From AP-15 sp963762575 (lineage in GTDB: Bacteria; Pseudomonadota; Alphaproteobacteria; ATCC43930; CGMCC-115725), in NCBI GenBank assembly GCA_963762575.1, contig CAVXLL010000001.1, positions 496,001-560,000 of the forward strand: a stretch of 64,000 nt of DNA, read 5' to 3'. Shown here in pieces: positions 19,250-27,732 of this stretch (the stretch's first letter is position 1; each line of letters opens with the position of its first letter). The translations under genes and the position numbers were made by a program. The notes beneath the pieces were generated by a model. That model had not been told where the DNA came from. It ran no database searches and saw only the letters and a program-made list of their open reading frames with translations.

Positions 19250-20389
19250 ATGCGGGGCGTAATTTGGGCGCGCGTGTTTTTCAGCGCGGGTACGGCGCTG
19301 TCGTTGGCATGCACCGTGGAGGCTGCCTCAAAGGCCAAGCCGAAAATTTCTCTTGAAACCGTGAAACACGCGATCGAAAGCAAAACCGGAAGCGTGCAAC
19401 TGGTCACCTTCCCCGACACCGGATGGAGTGCGGTCAAAATCGTGCGCGGCAGCACGCCGGCGCGCGGCAGGGACGGGCAAAAGCCTGCGGCCGAGAAGGC
19501 CGAGATTGCCGAGATCGTTACTTTTGCCGAGCCGCGGATGAGGCCGGTCAGGATCCTGCGCGGGGAAAGCGAGCGCAGCTTCGGAATGCCGGGCCGGATC
19601 CGCTCGCCGCCCGCAATGACCATGCAAGTGGTAGCCTTCGCAAATTTGCGGGATCGGCCGGTCAGCATTCTGCGGGGCTCGGGATTCCAAGCCGCTGCGG
19701 AGACCGAGCTGTTCGGTCCGGCTTCCGCTGCCGATCTCGACCGCGTCGCCTTCGCCGTCGACGGCGCCGAATCGAGCCATGGGGCTGATCTGCGCATGTG
19801 GCGCCCGGAGCCGGGCGGGCCGCAGGGACCGATGCAGGTCACCGCGGCAGCGGCCTTCGATGTCGGCGGCGGCGACCGGCTCAATCTCGCCCAAAACCGG
19901 GTGTTGGGCCGCGCCTATCTCGCCCAGATGTATCGGCGCTACGGCAACTGGCAGGACGCGGTCGCGGCCTACAATTGGGGCCCGGGCAATGTCAATTCCT
20001 GGATCGGGGGCGGACGGGCCGCCGACAAGCTCCCTCTAGCAGTCGAGCGGTACCGGAACCGCGTGCTGCGCGACGCGGTGCTCGCCGAGCCCGGCATTAC
20101 GGCGGCGAGCCGCTGGACGCTCGCCACCCCGACCCCCGGACCGGCGGATAGACCGCCGGTACCGGCATCGGTCGCGGCAGCGTTCGTCGTCGACGCGGTG
20201 CAGCGCGGGGCGGCTGCAGGCAGCGCCACTCTTCGCGAATTTGCCGCGGCCCTGCACAGCCGGGCGGCCGACTGGAAATCGGTCTATGCAGGATTAGCTG
20301 GCCGCATCGTCTCGCTGGCCAGAAAGCCCTCAGGAACAGCGCCAGAGTTGGAGACCGACTACGCCGCCACGTCCGAACCAGCCGACTGA
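19250..20389 (+). CDS. Secreted SLT-type lytic transglycosylase with N-terminal triple repeat
   Basis: 379 aa. A signal peptide (FFSAGTALSLACTVEAAS) precedes three copies of a ~45-residue unit ending in VKIVRG, VRILRG and VSILRG. The SLT domain (about 165-270) has the catalytic Glu in DGAESSHGADLRMW, then PQGPMQVT and AVAAYNWGPGNVNSWI. It would cleave peptidoglycan in the periplasm. The N-terminal repeats are not recognised as a known wall-binding domain. The C-terminal ~100 residues are Ala-rich. Confidence 0.8.
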   Translation: MRGVIWARVFFSAGTALSLACTVEAASKAKPKISLETVKHAIESKTGSVQLVTFPDTGWSAVKIVRGSTPARGRDGQKPAAEKAEIAEIVTFAEPRMRPVRILRGESERSFGMPGRIRSPPAMTMQVVAFANLRDRPVSILRGSGFQAAAETELFGPASAADLDRVAFAVDGAESSHGADLRMWRPEPGGPQGPMQVTAAAAFDVGGGDRLNLAQNRVLGRAYLAQMYRRYGNWQDAVAAYNWGPGNVNSWIGGGRAADKLPLAVERYRNRVLRDAVLAEPGITAASRWTLATPTPGPADRPPVPASVAAAFVVDAVQRGAAAGSATLREFAAALHSRAADWKSVYAGLAGRIVSLARKPSGTAPELETDYAATSEPAD

Positions 20390-20501
20390 CTGAAACGAGT
20401 GCGTCAGTTGAACAGCCGTAGAAATTAGCGGCGCTCTTGCGCCAGGGCTCTCCCGCGCGCAAAACACTCGCAGCAGCGCACCGGCATCGTTGCGAGGATC
20501 A

Positions 20502-21359
20502 ATGCCAAAATTTCTCTCGCCTGCGCAGGTCGAACAGTATCGGGAAGAGGGTTGTGTCTTCCCGATCCCGGTCATGTCGGAGGCGGAGGCCGCGGAGCAC
20601 CGGGCGAGGCTCGAGGAGTTCGAGCGGCAAACCGGCGGGCCCCTTAAGGGCGATCTGCGTCACAAATCGCATCTGCTTTTCGCCTGGCTCGGCAAACTGG
20701 TTCGGCGCAGCGCCATCCTCGATGCCGTCGAGGATCTCCACGGCTCCGATCTCCTCTGCTGGACCACGAACTTTTTCATCAAGGAGGCGAGCGATCCGGC
20801 CTTTGTGTCATGGCATCAGGATTCTACTTATTGGGGCCTCAGCCGGCCCGATGTCGTGACCGCCTGGGTCGCCTTCACCGAGGCGAGCGAGGCGAACGGA
20901 GCGATGGAATACATCCCCGGCAGCCACAAGCTCGATCAGATCCCCCACCGCGATACCTTCGCCAAGAACAACCTGCTGACACGCGGGCAGGAGGTCACAG
21001 TCGAAGTCGATCGCTCCAAGCGGCGGATCATTAAATTGCGTCCCGGCGAGATGTCGCTGCACCACGTGCGACTCGTCCATGGCTCGCCGCCGAACCCGTC
21101 GACCGACCGGCGCATCGGCTTCGCGATCCGCTACATCCCGACAAGCGTGGCGCAAGTCGCGGGCGAGGATAGCGCAACGCTGGTACGGGGCGAGGATCGC
21201 TATCACCATTTCGCGCTCGAGCCGGAGCCGAGCCGCGATCTCGACCCGGAATTCGTGAAACTCCACCGCAACATCACCGAACGCAACGCCAAGATTTTAT
21301 ATCGCGGCACTGAAATCGCCAGCTACAACGAGCCAAGGGCGACGGCGGAGCGAGCCTAA
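20502..21359 (+). CDS. Phytanoyl-CoA dioxygenase (PhyH) family protein
   Basis: 285 aa Fe(II)/2-oxoglutarate oxygenase. Iron ligands: HxD in FVSWHQDSTYWGL and the distal His in HHVRLVHGSPPN; the 2OG-binding Arg is in DRRIGFAIRYIP. YIPGSHKLDQIPH is typical of bacterial PhyH proteins. Start at 20502 (MPKFLSPAQVEQY) with AGGA just upstream; an in-frame TTG at 20490 is less likely. The substrate is not identifiable. Convergent with the enoyl-CoA hydratase (4-base gap). Confidence 0.9.
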   Translation: MPKFLSPAQVEQYREEGCVFPIPVMSEAEAAEHRARLEEFERQTGGPLKGDLRHKSHLLFAWLGKLVRRSAILDAVEDLHGSDLLCWTTNFFIKEASDPAFVSWHQDSTYWGLSRPDVVTAWVAFTEASEANGAMEYIPGSHKLDQIPHRDTFAKNNLLTRGQEVTVEVDRSKRRIIKLRPGEMSLHHVRLVHGSPPNPSTDRRIGFAIRYIPTSVAQVAGEDSATLVRGEDRYHHFALEPEPSRDLDPEFVKLHRNITERNAKILYRGTEIASYNEPRATAERA

Positions 21360-21363
21360 CTGC

Positions 21364-22140
21364 TTACGAAAGCGGTCGGCCTCTGCGGCCAATGAATTCG
21401 GGGAAGGCCTCCTCCGCTTTAGCGCCTCTGACGACGTGCGTCGTGTAATGCCGTTCTTTGGTCCATTGTTGTTCGAGGTTCTGTCCCATCATGTCGAGCA
21501 GCAATGCCTTGATGCCGATCACCGAGGCGCGGTTGTTGCCGGCGATCATGCGGGCAAGCTCCATGGTCTTGGCCCGCAGCTGCTCGCGCGGGACCAGATG
21601 GTTCAACAGACCGATGCGATAGGCTTCCTCGGCTTCGACGATTCGCGCCGAGAACAATAGCTCCTTGGCGATCGGCCAACCGACCTGGTTGGGCAGGGTC
21701 CAGGTGCTGTTGATCCGGCCATAGGCCGCCGCGAGAAAGCGAAAGCGGCTGTCCTCACAACCCACTCGCATGTCGAGCGAGGAGGCGAGCACTGCCGCTC
21801 CGCCATAGGCGAGGCCGTTGATCATCCCGATCGTCGGCTTTGCGCACGCGGCAATTTCATAGTTGCCGCGGCGCGGAGGGCGGTGCGCATCCAAGTCCTC
21901 CTCGGTGTAGCGGCGATCCTCCTCGCGCTGCTCGTGAATGTCGCCCCCGGCCGAAAATGCGCGTTCCCCGGCGCCGGTGATAACGATGCAGCCGATCGCC
22001 TCGTCGGCATCCATCCGCTTCACCGCGTCGTGCAATTCACTCGACAGCTGCCGGTTCATGGCGTTGAGCTTGTCGGGACGATTGAGGGTCACGATCCCCA
22101 CGCCATCTTCGGCCTCGATCAAGATATGCTCATAAATCAT
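21364..22140 (-). CDS. Enoyl-CoA hydratase/isomerase family protein
   Basis: 258 aa crotonase. GIVTLNRPDKLNAMN, the first oxyanion-hole segment GERAFSAGGDIHE, and the second NGLAYGGAAVLASSLDMRV are present. At the usual catalytic Glu segment the protein reads AAYGRINSTWTLPNQVG, so it lacks the standard EPE-type glutamate seen in true hydratases and may be an isomerase, thioesterase or dehalogenase-type crotonase. ATG 22140 follows GGAGGGAAGA. Confidence 0.88.
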   Translation of the reverse strand: MIYEHILIEAEDGVGIVTLNRPDKLNAMNRQLSSELHDAVKRMDADEAIGCIVITGAGERAFSAGGDIHEQREEDRRYTEEDLDAHRPPRRGNYEIAACAKPTIGMINGLAYGGAAVLASSLDMRVGCEDSRFRFLAAAYGRINSTWTLPNQVGWPIAKELLFSARIVEAEEAYRIGLLNHLVPREQLRAKTMELARMIAGNNRASVIGIKALLLDMMGQNLEQQWTKERHYTTHVVRGAKAEEAFPEFIGRRGRPLS

Positions 22141-22193
22141 TCTTCCCTCCATCCGTTCCGCAACCCGGTAGATAGACCGGATGGCTGACTGGC

Positions 22194-22778
22194 TTACTGC
22201 GCGTGCTCGACGCCTTCCAGAAATCGAATGTAGTGCTCCGGCAGTCCGTGGGCGCGCGCGCCGTCCCGCAAGAGCGTGATATACCGCAGCGACGGCTTTC
22301 CATCGACCTCCCTGCCTTTCGCCATATAGGCGACTGCCTGCACCCGCCGGCTGTCGGCTGCTTCGACTTCGACGATAAAATGTCGATAACCCCGACCCGG
22401 CACACCTTCCGTCGAGTCGAGGCGCAGTAAATCGCGTCTGGTGATGCGGTAAAGCACGCCCCAGACCTCCGCGCTCGGATCGGGGTGCAGGTTTGCAGGA
22501 GCGGCCTTGCCCGGGGGTCGGCCACCGAGATTGAAGCGCAGCCGATAACCCTTGATGTGGCCGGAACGGTGCTCCAGGGGCCGGATGCCGCGTCGGACGC
22601 GAAACGCGCTGTCATGCATGTTGGCGCCATAAGCGAAATACCAGATCTCGTCGTTCGCCCGCCCCGAAAGGCGATGGCCCCGCAGCGGATAATAGCAGCG
22701 CGAGAGGATCCAGGATTTCGCGACAACCCGGCGCAGCTTGCGCCGGAGCCTGGTCACCGCAGCTTCGCGCAGCGCCAC
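22194..22778 (-). CDS. Gamma-glutamylcyclotransferase-like (GGCT/AIG2) protein
   Basis: 194 aa. The GGCT fold signature YFAYGANM is at about 47-54, and the candidate catalytic Glu is in LDSTEGVPGRGYRH, with KGYRLRFN and AVAYMA strands. The first ~40 residues are basic and outside the domain. The frame begins at a GTG (22778); no better start lies before the domain. Role: cyclisation of gamma-glutamyl compounds, by family. Confidence 0.78.
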   Translation of the reverse strand: MALREAAVTRLRRKLRRVVAKSWILSRCYYPLRGHRLSGRANDEIWYFAYGANMHDSAFRVRRGIRPLEHRSGHIKGYRLRFNLGGRPPGKAAPANLHPDPSAEVWGVLYRITRRDLLRLDSTEGVPGRGYRHFIVEVEAADSRRVQAVAYMAKGREVDGKPSLRYITLLRDGARAHGLPEHYIRFLEGVEHAQ

Positions 22779-22798
22779 CTCACTCGGTCATAAATAAA

Positions 22799-23710
22799 TC
22801 AACCGAGCCCGAGTTTCGGGCGGACCCAGTCGGCGAGGCGGCGGATTGCAACGTCGGCTTCGGGCGCGGTGCCGGCCAGGAACTGAAAGACGTGCTGCAT
22901 TTCCGGGACGATATCGAGCGTCACATCGACACCGGACTTGCGCGCGAGATCGGCCAGTTTGCGGCTGTCGTCGAGCAATGTCTCGTCGGCCCCGGTCTGG
23001 ATAAACATCGGCGGGAAACCCTTGAGGTCAGCGTGCAGCGGATTGGCCAGCGGGTCCTGGCGGTTGCCGCTTTCGCCGAGGAACGTCGCGGCCATACCCT
23101 GGATCAGATCGCGCTTGACGATTAGATCCTTTGCCGCGTTTGTCTCGAACGTCTCGCCGGTTGCGTCCATGTCGAGCCAGGGCGAGAGCGGCATCGTGGC
23201 GGCGGGGAGCGGCAGGCCCTGCTCGCGGGCGCGCAGGATCGTCGTCACAGCGAGGGCGCCGCCTGCCGAATCGCCAATCAACGCGATATGACCGGGCCGG
23301 ATGCCCTGGTCGAGCAGCCATTTATAGCTCCTCGCCATGTCGCTCACCGGGCCGGGATGGACATTCTCGGGTGCGCGCCCGTAATGGACGATGAGTGCGC
23401 GACAGCCTATCGCCTTCGCCACATGGGCGTAGACCTTGCGGTGGGTGTACATCGAGCCGCCCACATAGCCGCCGCCATGCGCGCACAACAGCACGCGGTC
23501 CTGCGCGCAACTTTTCGGTACCGCCCACATGGCCGGAACTCCCCCGGCGTCGGTCTCGATGTAATCGACGCCGCCAGGCTCACCGGTGATCCTTTCCCAC
23601 TGCTCGAACATGTGGCGCAGTTCGTCGAGCGACATCTCCGGATTCGCCTGCAGCGCCGCCACCCATTCCCGATAGAGCTTGTTCAGCTCCTCGGTCTGCT
23701 TGCTCGCCAT
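22799..23710 (-). CDS. Alpha/beta hydrolase, hormone-sensitive-lipase family
   Basis: 303 aa esterase. Oxyanion hole HGGGYVGGS, nucleophile elbow GDSAGGA, acid in TGADETLLDDS and His in MQHVFQFLAG. The start ATG 23710 has GGGAGAGGAG upstream. Lies 31 bases after the stop of an LLM flavoprotein gene (23742) in the same direction, so it probably acts with it on an ester or lactone. Confidence 0.92.
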   Translation of the reverse strand: MASKQTEELNKLYREWVAALQANPEMSLDELRHMFEQWERITGEPGGVDYIETDAGGVPAMWAVPKSCAQDRVLLCAHGGGYVGGSMYTHRKVYAHVAKAIGCRALIVHYGRAPENVHPGPVSDMARSYKWLLDQGIRPGHIALIGDSAGGALAVTTILRAREQGLPLPAATMPLSPWLDMDATGETFETNAAKDLIVKRDLIQGMAATFLGESGNRQDPLANPLHADLKGFPPMFIQTGADETLLDDSRKLADLARKSGVDVTLDIVPEMQHVFQFLAGTAPEADVAIRRLADWVRPKLGLG

Positions 23711-23741
23711 CGTCTGCTCCTCTCCCGGTGCCGGGGCCCGC

Positions 23742-25112
23742 TCAGACGATCAGATCGAGTCCGCGCGCCGGCAGATCGACCTTGCCGCCGCATTCGCGCG
23801 CGAGGACCGGCATCACCTCCTCTGAGAAGATCTGCATCTGCTCCTCGATCTCCTTGGCGTGGAACCCGCCGAGCTCGAACCAGCCGAGGAAGCAGAAATC
23901 GTCGTAACCGCACTCGTTGCGCATCTTCATGATCGTGTCGATGACGTACTGCTTGGAGCCGTGGATGGCGATTTCGCGGTCCCGCAGCATCTGTGCCGTC
24001 ACTTTTTGATTAAGGTCGAACATCGGCTCGCCGAGCCGCGCCACGACGGCGCCAAACCCGAACGGTCCGTAATAGTCGAACTGCAGCTCGATCGCCCGCG
24101 CCGCACGGTCGAGCGCCTCCTTCTCCTTGCCGGGGCGGGTGATGTGGAGGTAGCGGCTGGTCATGATCCCGCGCCGCTTCTCGGCATCCCAGCCGAACTT
24201 GAACCGGCCGCGATTGCGCATGTCGGGGAAACCGGCCTTCTCCGCCGCCTCGTAGTAGATGTCGATATTGCGCCGCAGGCGGTCGTTCGGTTCGGCGATC
24301 ATCACGCCGTTGATCCCGTGCTCGGCGGCGAATTTGAGCGAGCGGGCGCTGGTCAGCGGCTCCCAGAGTTGCGGGTGCGGCTTCTGCAGCGGCTGCGGGA
24401 AGACCTGCAGCTCCTTGAGGGTGGTCGTGGTCGCCTGCACCGGATTGCCGGCCGAGTACATGTCGGGATCGCCGAGGGTGAGCACGTCATCGAGCCGCCG
24501 CCCCATCCCGTCACGCTGGAAATAGGCGATCGTCTGCTTGTGGTTCCACTTGGTGTAGGTGGGCGGTACTGAGAAGAACTCGCCGTGATGCGAGAACGAC
24601 GGCTCGGTCCAGCATTTCTTCATGATCGTGATGGATTCCTCGAACGCCTTGCGGTTGCGCTCCTGGTCCTGGATCGTCGACCCGTACGGCCGGCCGAGCG
24701 TTTCGTTCTCGCGCGGTTGATAGCCCCGGCCGATGCCGCATTCGACCCGCCCGCCGCTGATCACGTCGAGCAGCGCGATCTGTTCGGCGAGCCGAACCGG
24801 GTGGTGCCAGACGATGATGTTGGCGGCCTGCCCGAGCCGGATGCGCCCGGTGTTTGCCGCCACCGCCATCTGCACCATCAGCGGGTTCGGGCTCATCTCC
24901 GCGCCCTCGGGCTGGAAATGGTGCTCGGTAAGCCAGAACGATTGGAACCCGAGCTTTTCGGCGAGGATCCCCTGGCGCACCTGGTTCACCAGCGTCTCCT
25001 GTGCCGCTTGGTGGACCTCCGCCAGCGTTCCGTCATTGAACGTGACGCCGTTCCTATCGGTAATGACCGGCAGGCTGGACGCTCCGTTGTGAAACAAGCC
25101 GATTTCGAGCAT
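23742..25112 (-). CDS. LLM-class flavin-dependent monooxygenase
   Basis: 456 aa luciferase-like TIM-barrel enzyme. EIGLFHNGASSLPV at the start, FWLTEHHFQPEG (the conserved TEHH of the bacterial luciferase group), NIIVWHHPVRLAEQIALLD and GGRVECGIGRGYQPRE. Start ATG 25112 follows GGAGGAAACAC. Longer than the usual ~350 aa, with an insert around 175-240. Likely the oxygenase partner of the downstream esterase. Confidence 0.9.
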   Translation of the reverse strand: MLEIGLFHNGASSLPVITDRNGVTFNDGTLAEVHQAAQETLVNQVRQGILAEKLGFQSFWLTEHHFQPEGAEMSPNPLMVQMAVAANTGRIRLGQAANIIVWHHPVRLAEQIALLDVISGGRVECGIGRGYQPRENETLGRPYGSTIQDQERNRKAFEESITIMKKCWTEPSFSHHGEFFSVPPTYTKWNHKQTIAYFQRDGMGRRLDDVLTLGDPDMYSAGNPVQATTTTLKELQVFPQPLQKPHPQLWEPLTSARSLKFAAEHGINGVMIAEPNDRLRRNIDIYYEAAEKAGFPDMRNRGRFKFGWDAEKRRGIMTSRYLHITRPGKEKEALDRAARAIELQFDYYGPFGFGAVVARLGEPMFDLNQKVTAQMLRDREIAIHGSKQYVIDTIMKMRNECGYDDFCFLGWFELGGFHAKEIEEQMQIFSEEVMPVLARECGGKVDLPARGLDLIV

Positions 25113-25220
25113 GCGTGTTTCCTCCCTTGCGCCTCCTCGCGAGCGGACGCGCCAAACTCGCCGCCCCATTCGCAAGGATACTCGTGCAGTGTACCGCCGA
25201 TCCGCATTGTTGCGGAAGCC

Positions 25221-25370
25221 GTGAACCGCCGCGTTGCGCGCCACGACGGCGCCATAGTTGCGGGGTAGTCTTGCCAGATCGGTCGTCGCGATACGCTGCG
25301 AAATCGCCGAGTGAAGGAGTTGCGGATACCTGATCTCGACCTGATAAAACAGGCGGAACAGGGGCGCCTT
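25221..25370 (+). repeat. Dispersed ~147-bp repeat, copy A
   Basis: Starts GTGAACCGCCGCGTTG and ends CCTGATAAAACAGGCGG plus about 10 bases. It matches 31901-32047 in inverted orientation at roughly 80 percent identity, best at the end (TGATCTCGACCTGATAAAAC identical). It fills the gap between two minus-strand genes. No coding frame is shared by the copies. Confidence 0.8.
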
Positions 25371-25375
25371 ACGCT

Positions 25376-25963
25376 CTACATATGGCGGCCGCGCAGCTCG
25401 TTGTTCGTATGACGGTCGCCGGCCAGCCAGCGGGCAAGTTCGCCGTGCGCGTCGGCGCGGCGGATCGCGTCGATCTCGGCGACGTCGTCGGGGTCTTGGG
25501 TAAACTCCACGATCAGCCCGTCGGGCGAGGCGACATAGATCGATTTGCAATAGCCGTGATTGGCCTCGCGATACTTTTCCCCGGCCCGGTCGAGGCGTTG
25601 CTTCAGCTCCTCATAAGTCTCCGGCTCGGCCTTGAAGGCGATGTGGTCGTAGCGCCCGATCTTGGCCGGCTGCTTGGCCTGGGTCATCTCGTAGAGCTCG
25701 GGGTCCGCAAATTGGAAAAAGGCGAGCGCACCGCCGTCGGCCATGGCGAAGAAAGTATGGCAGAACTCGACTTCCCGCTGCAGTTCCGCACTGAAGTTCT
25801 TCTCGCACCAGGTCGCGGCCAGAGGAATGCCGAGCAGGTCTTCGAAAAACCGGCGGTTGATCTCATGGTCCTTCACCACAAAGGCGTTGTGATGCAGGCG
25901 CGACGGCAGCTTCGACAACAGCCCCTGGCGTTCCGTTGCGCGGGCGGCCTCGATCGTATCCAT
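25376..25963 (-). CDS. VOC-family (glyoxalase/extradiol-dioxygenase fold) protein
   Basis: 195 aa. Two beta-alpha-beta-beta-beta halves: RLHHNAFVVKDHEINRRFFE with FCHTFFAMADGGALAFFQF, and YDHIAFKAEPETYEEL with SIYVASPDGLIVEFTQDP. The metal ligands fit His (LHHNAF), His (YDHIAF) and Glu (IVEFT), as in ring-cleaving or glyoxalase enzymes. ATG 25963 follows GGGAGGGTTGAC. Same direction as the LLM-esterase pair. Confidence 0.88.
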   Translation of the reverse strand: MDTIEAARATERQGLLSKLPSRLHHNAFVVKDHEINRRFFEDLLGIPLAATWCEKNFSAELQREVEFCHTFFAMADGGALAFFQFADPELYEMTQAKQPAKIGRYDHIAFKAEPETYEELKQRLDRAGEKYREANHGYCKSIYVASPDGLIVEFTQDPDDVAEIDAIRRADAHGELARWLAGDRHTNNELRGRHM

Positions 25964-26066
25964 GTCAACCCTCCCATGGTTTGCTGACCCGAAATTTCAG
26001 CGACGATATCACAAAAAAATGCTGCATGCTCGCCCGGACCTTCCTTCCCGCAATTAAGGATATGCC

Positions 26067-26894
26067 GTGAAAGTCAGCGCAATGATCCGGCTCAGCCCCG
26101 GCGCCGAACCGCACACCCGGATGATGAGCCGTATGGCCGATTACGCGCGCCGGATCGAGGCCAGCGGCTTTCCAGGCATTTGGGTCGGGGATTCGATGGG
26201 CCGCGGCCGGCCCACCCTCGATCCACTGACCGCGCTGGCGGCGCTCGCCGCGGTGACCGAGCGGGTCGAGCTCGGCATCGGGGTGTTGCAAGTGTCGTTG
26301 CGCCATCCGATCGAGCTGGCGCATCGCGTACAGTCGGTCCAGGCATTGTCCGGTGGCCGGCTGCGCCTCGGCGTCGGCAGCGGCTCGACGCGGGCGGATT
26401 TCGAATTGCTCGGCGGCGATTACGACCACCGGTTCCGTACTTTGCGGAATTCGCTGGAGACGATGCATCGGGTGTGGCGCGGCGAGCCGGTCAACGGCGG
26501 CGCCTTATCGATCTGGCCCGGCTGCGAGGGCGGGCCGCCAATACTGATGGGCGCCTGGCGCAGCCCGCGCTGGATCAGCTATGCCGCGAAAGAATGCCAG
26601 GGCTGGACCCCGTCCGGCCGCTACAGCAGCTGGGACGATCTCGAAGCCGGCATGCGCATCTATCGCGAAGCGGGCGGCACCAATGCCGTCCTTGCCAATG
26701 TCGCCGTCGACCTTGCGAACCGGCCAGGATCCGCGGACCTCGCCGTGGCCACCAACGTGGCATTGGTCTGCCCGCCGGACGAGGCGCGGCGCCGCTTGAA
26801 GCGGATGGAGCAACTGGGCTTCGACGAGGTGCTCTTGGTCTCGCATTACGGCGTCCTCGACGAGCTCGAAGAAATCTGCAGCTGGGTGCCTTGA
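26067..26894 (+). CDS. LLM-class (F420/FMN) oxidoreductase
   Basis: 275 aa luciferase-like TIM barrel: GFPGIWVGDSMGRGRPTLDP, VELGIGVLQVSLRHPIELA and LSGGRLRLGVGSGSTRADF. Start GTG 26067, because the nearby ATG at 26062 runs into TGA within two codons. It opens the plus-strand operon that leads through an SDR to the selenocysteine DsbA-like protein (61-base gap to the SDR). Confidence 0.88.
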   Translation: MKVSAMIRLSPGAEPHTRMMSRMADYARRIEASGFPGIWVGDSMGRGRPTLDPLTALAALAAVTERVELGIGVLQVSLRHPIELAHRVQSVQALSGGRLRLGVGSGSTRADFELLGGDYDHRFRTLRNSLETMHRVWRGEPVNGGALSIWPGCEGGPPILMGAWRSPRWISYAAKECQGWTPSGRYSSWDDLEAGMRIYREAGGTNAVLANVAVDLANRPGSADLAVATNVALVCPPDEARRRLKRMEQLGFDEVLLVSHYGVLDELEEICSWVP

Positions 26895-26954
26895 CACCGG
26901 AAGCAGCCGGCGCATGCTTGCCCGGCATTTGCGATCTCAGCCGAGGCGCGTGAC

Positions 26955-27716
26955 ATGATCAGTGCGGATCTGACCGGGAAGGCGGCATTAGTGACCGGGG
27001 CGGCTTCGGGTATCGGACTCGCCGCGACCGAGATCTTCTCACGATGCGGCGCGGCGGTTGCGCTCAACCATTTGCCCGACGACCCGCGCGGGCCGGAAGC
27101 GGTGGAACGGCTCAAGGCCGAGGGCCGGCGGATCGTCGCTGCCCCCGGGGACGTCTCGCGGCCGGGCGAAGCCGAGCGGATGGTCAAGAATGCGGTCGAG
27201 GCGCTTGGCCGGCTCGATTTTCTGGTCAACAACGCCGGGACCCCGGCGACCCCGACGCCGATACCGTTCTCCGACCTTGACGCGCTGACCGAGGAGTTCT
27301 GGTCGAGGATCTTGACGACCAATTTGGTCGGCCCGTTCCGCTGCGCCCACGTTGCGGTCCCGGCTTTGAAGGCGGCGCATGGCGCGATCTGCAACACCGC
27401 CTCGATCGCCGGGGTGATGGGGTCTGGCAGCAGCATACCCTATGCGACGAGCAAGGCGGGCCTCATCAATCTGACGCGCTCTCTTGCGCGCACCCTGGCG
27501 CCCGAGATCCGGGTCAACGCAGTGGCGCCGGGCTTTGTCGACAGCCCATGGAACAAGGACTGGCCCGAAGACCGCAAGACGACCTCGATCGAGCGCACAC
27601 CGCTCAAGCGCGCCTGTAAGCCCGAGGACATCGCCGAGACGATTTTCTTCCTGTGCGCCGGGGGCGCGATGATCACCGGCCAGACGATCATCGTTGACGG
27701 TGGGCTGACCCTTTGA
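26955..27716 (+). CDS. SDR-family NAD(P)-dependent oxidoreductase
   Basis: 253 aa classical SDR. Cofactor motif VTGAASGIGLAATE, NNAG in FLVNNAGTPATP, catalytic Ser in CNTASIAGV, and YATSKAGL giving Tyr-x3-Lys; C-terminal GQTIIVDGGLTL. The ending and Rossmann features are normal for a 3-oxoacyl/alcohol dehydrogenase. Only 16 bases separate its TGA from the next ATG, so the genes are co-transcribed. Confidence 0.93.
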   Translation: MISADLTGKAALVTGAASGIGLAATEIFSRCGAAVALNHLPDDPRGPEAVERLKAEGRRIVAAPGDVSRPGEAERMVKNAVEALGRLDFLVNNAGTPATPTPIPFSDLDALTEEFWSRILTTNLVGPFRCAHVAVPALKAAHGAICNTASIAGVMGSGSSIPYATSKAGLINLTRSLARTLAPEIRVNAVAPGFVDSPWNKDWPEDRKTTSIERTPLKRACKPEDIAETIFFLCAGGAMITGQTIIVDGGLTL

Positions 27717-27732
27717 GTGGAGGAACCAACCG

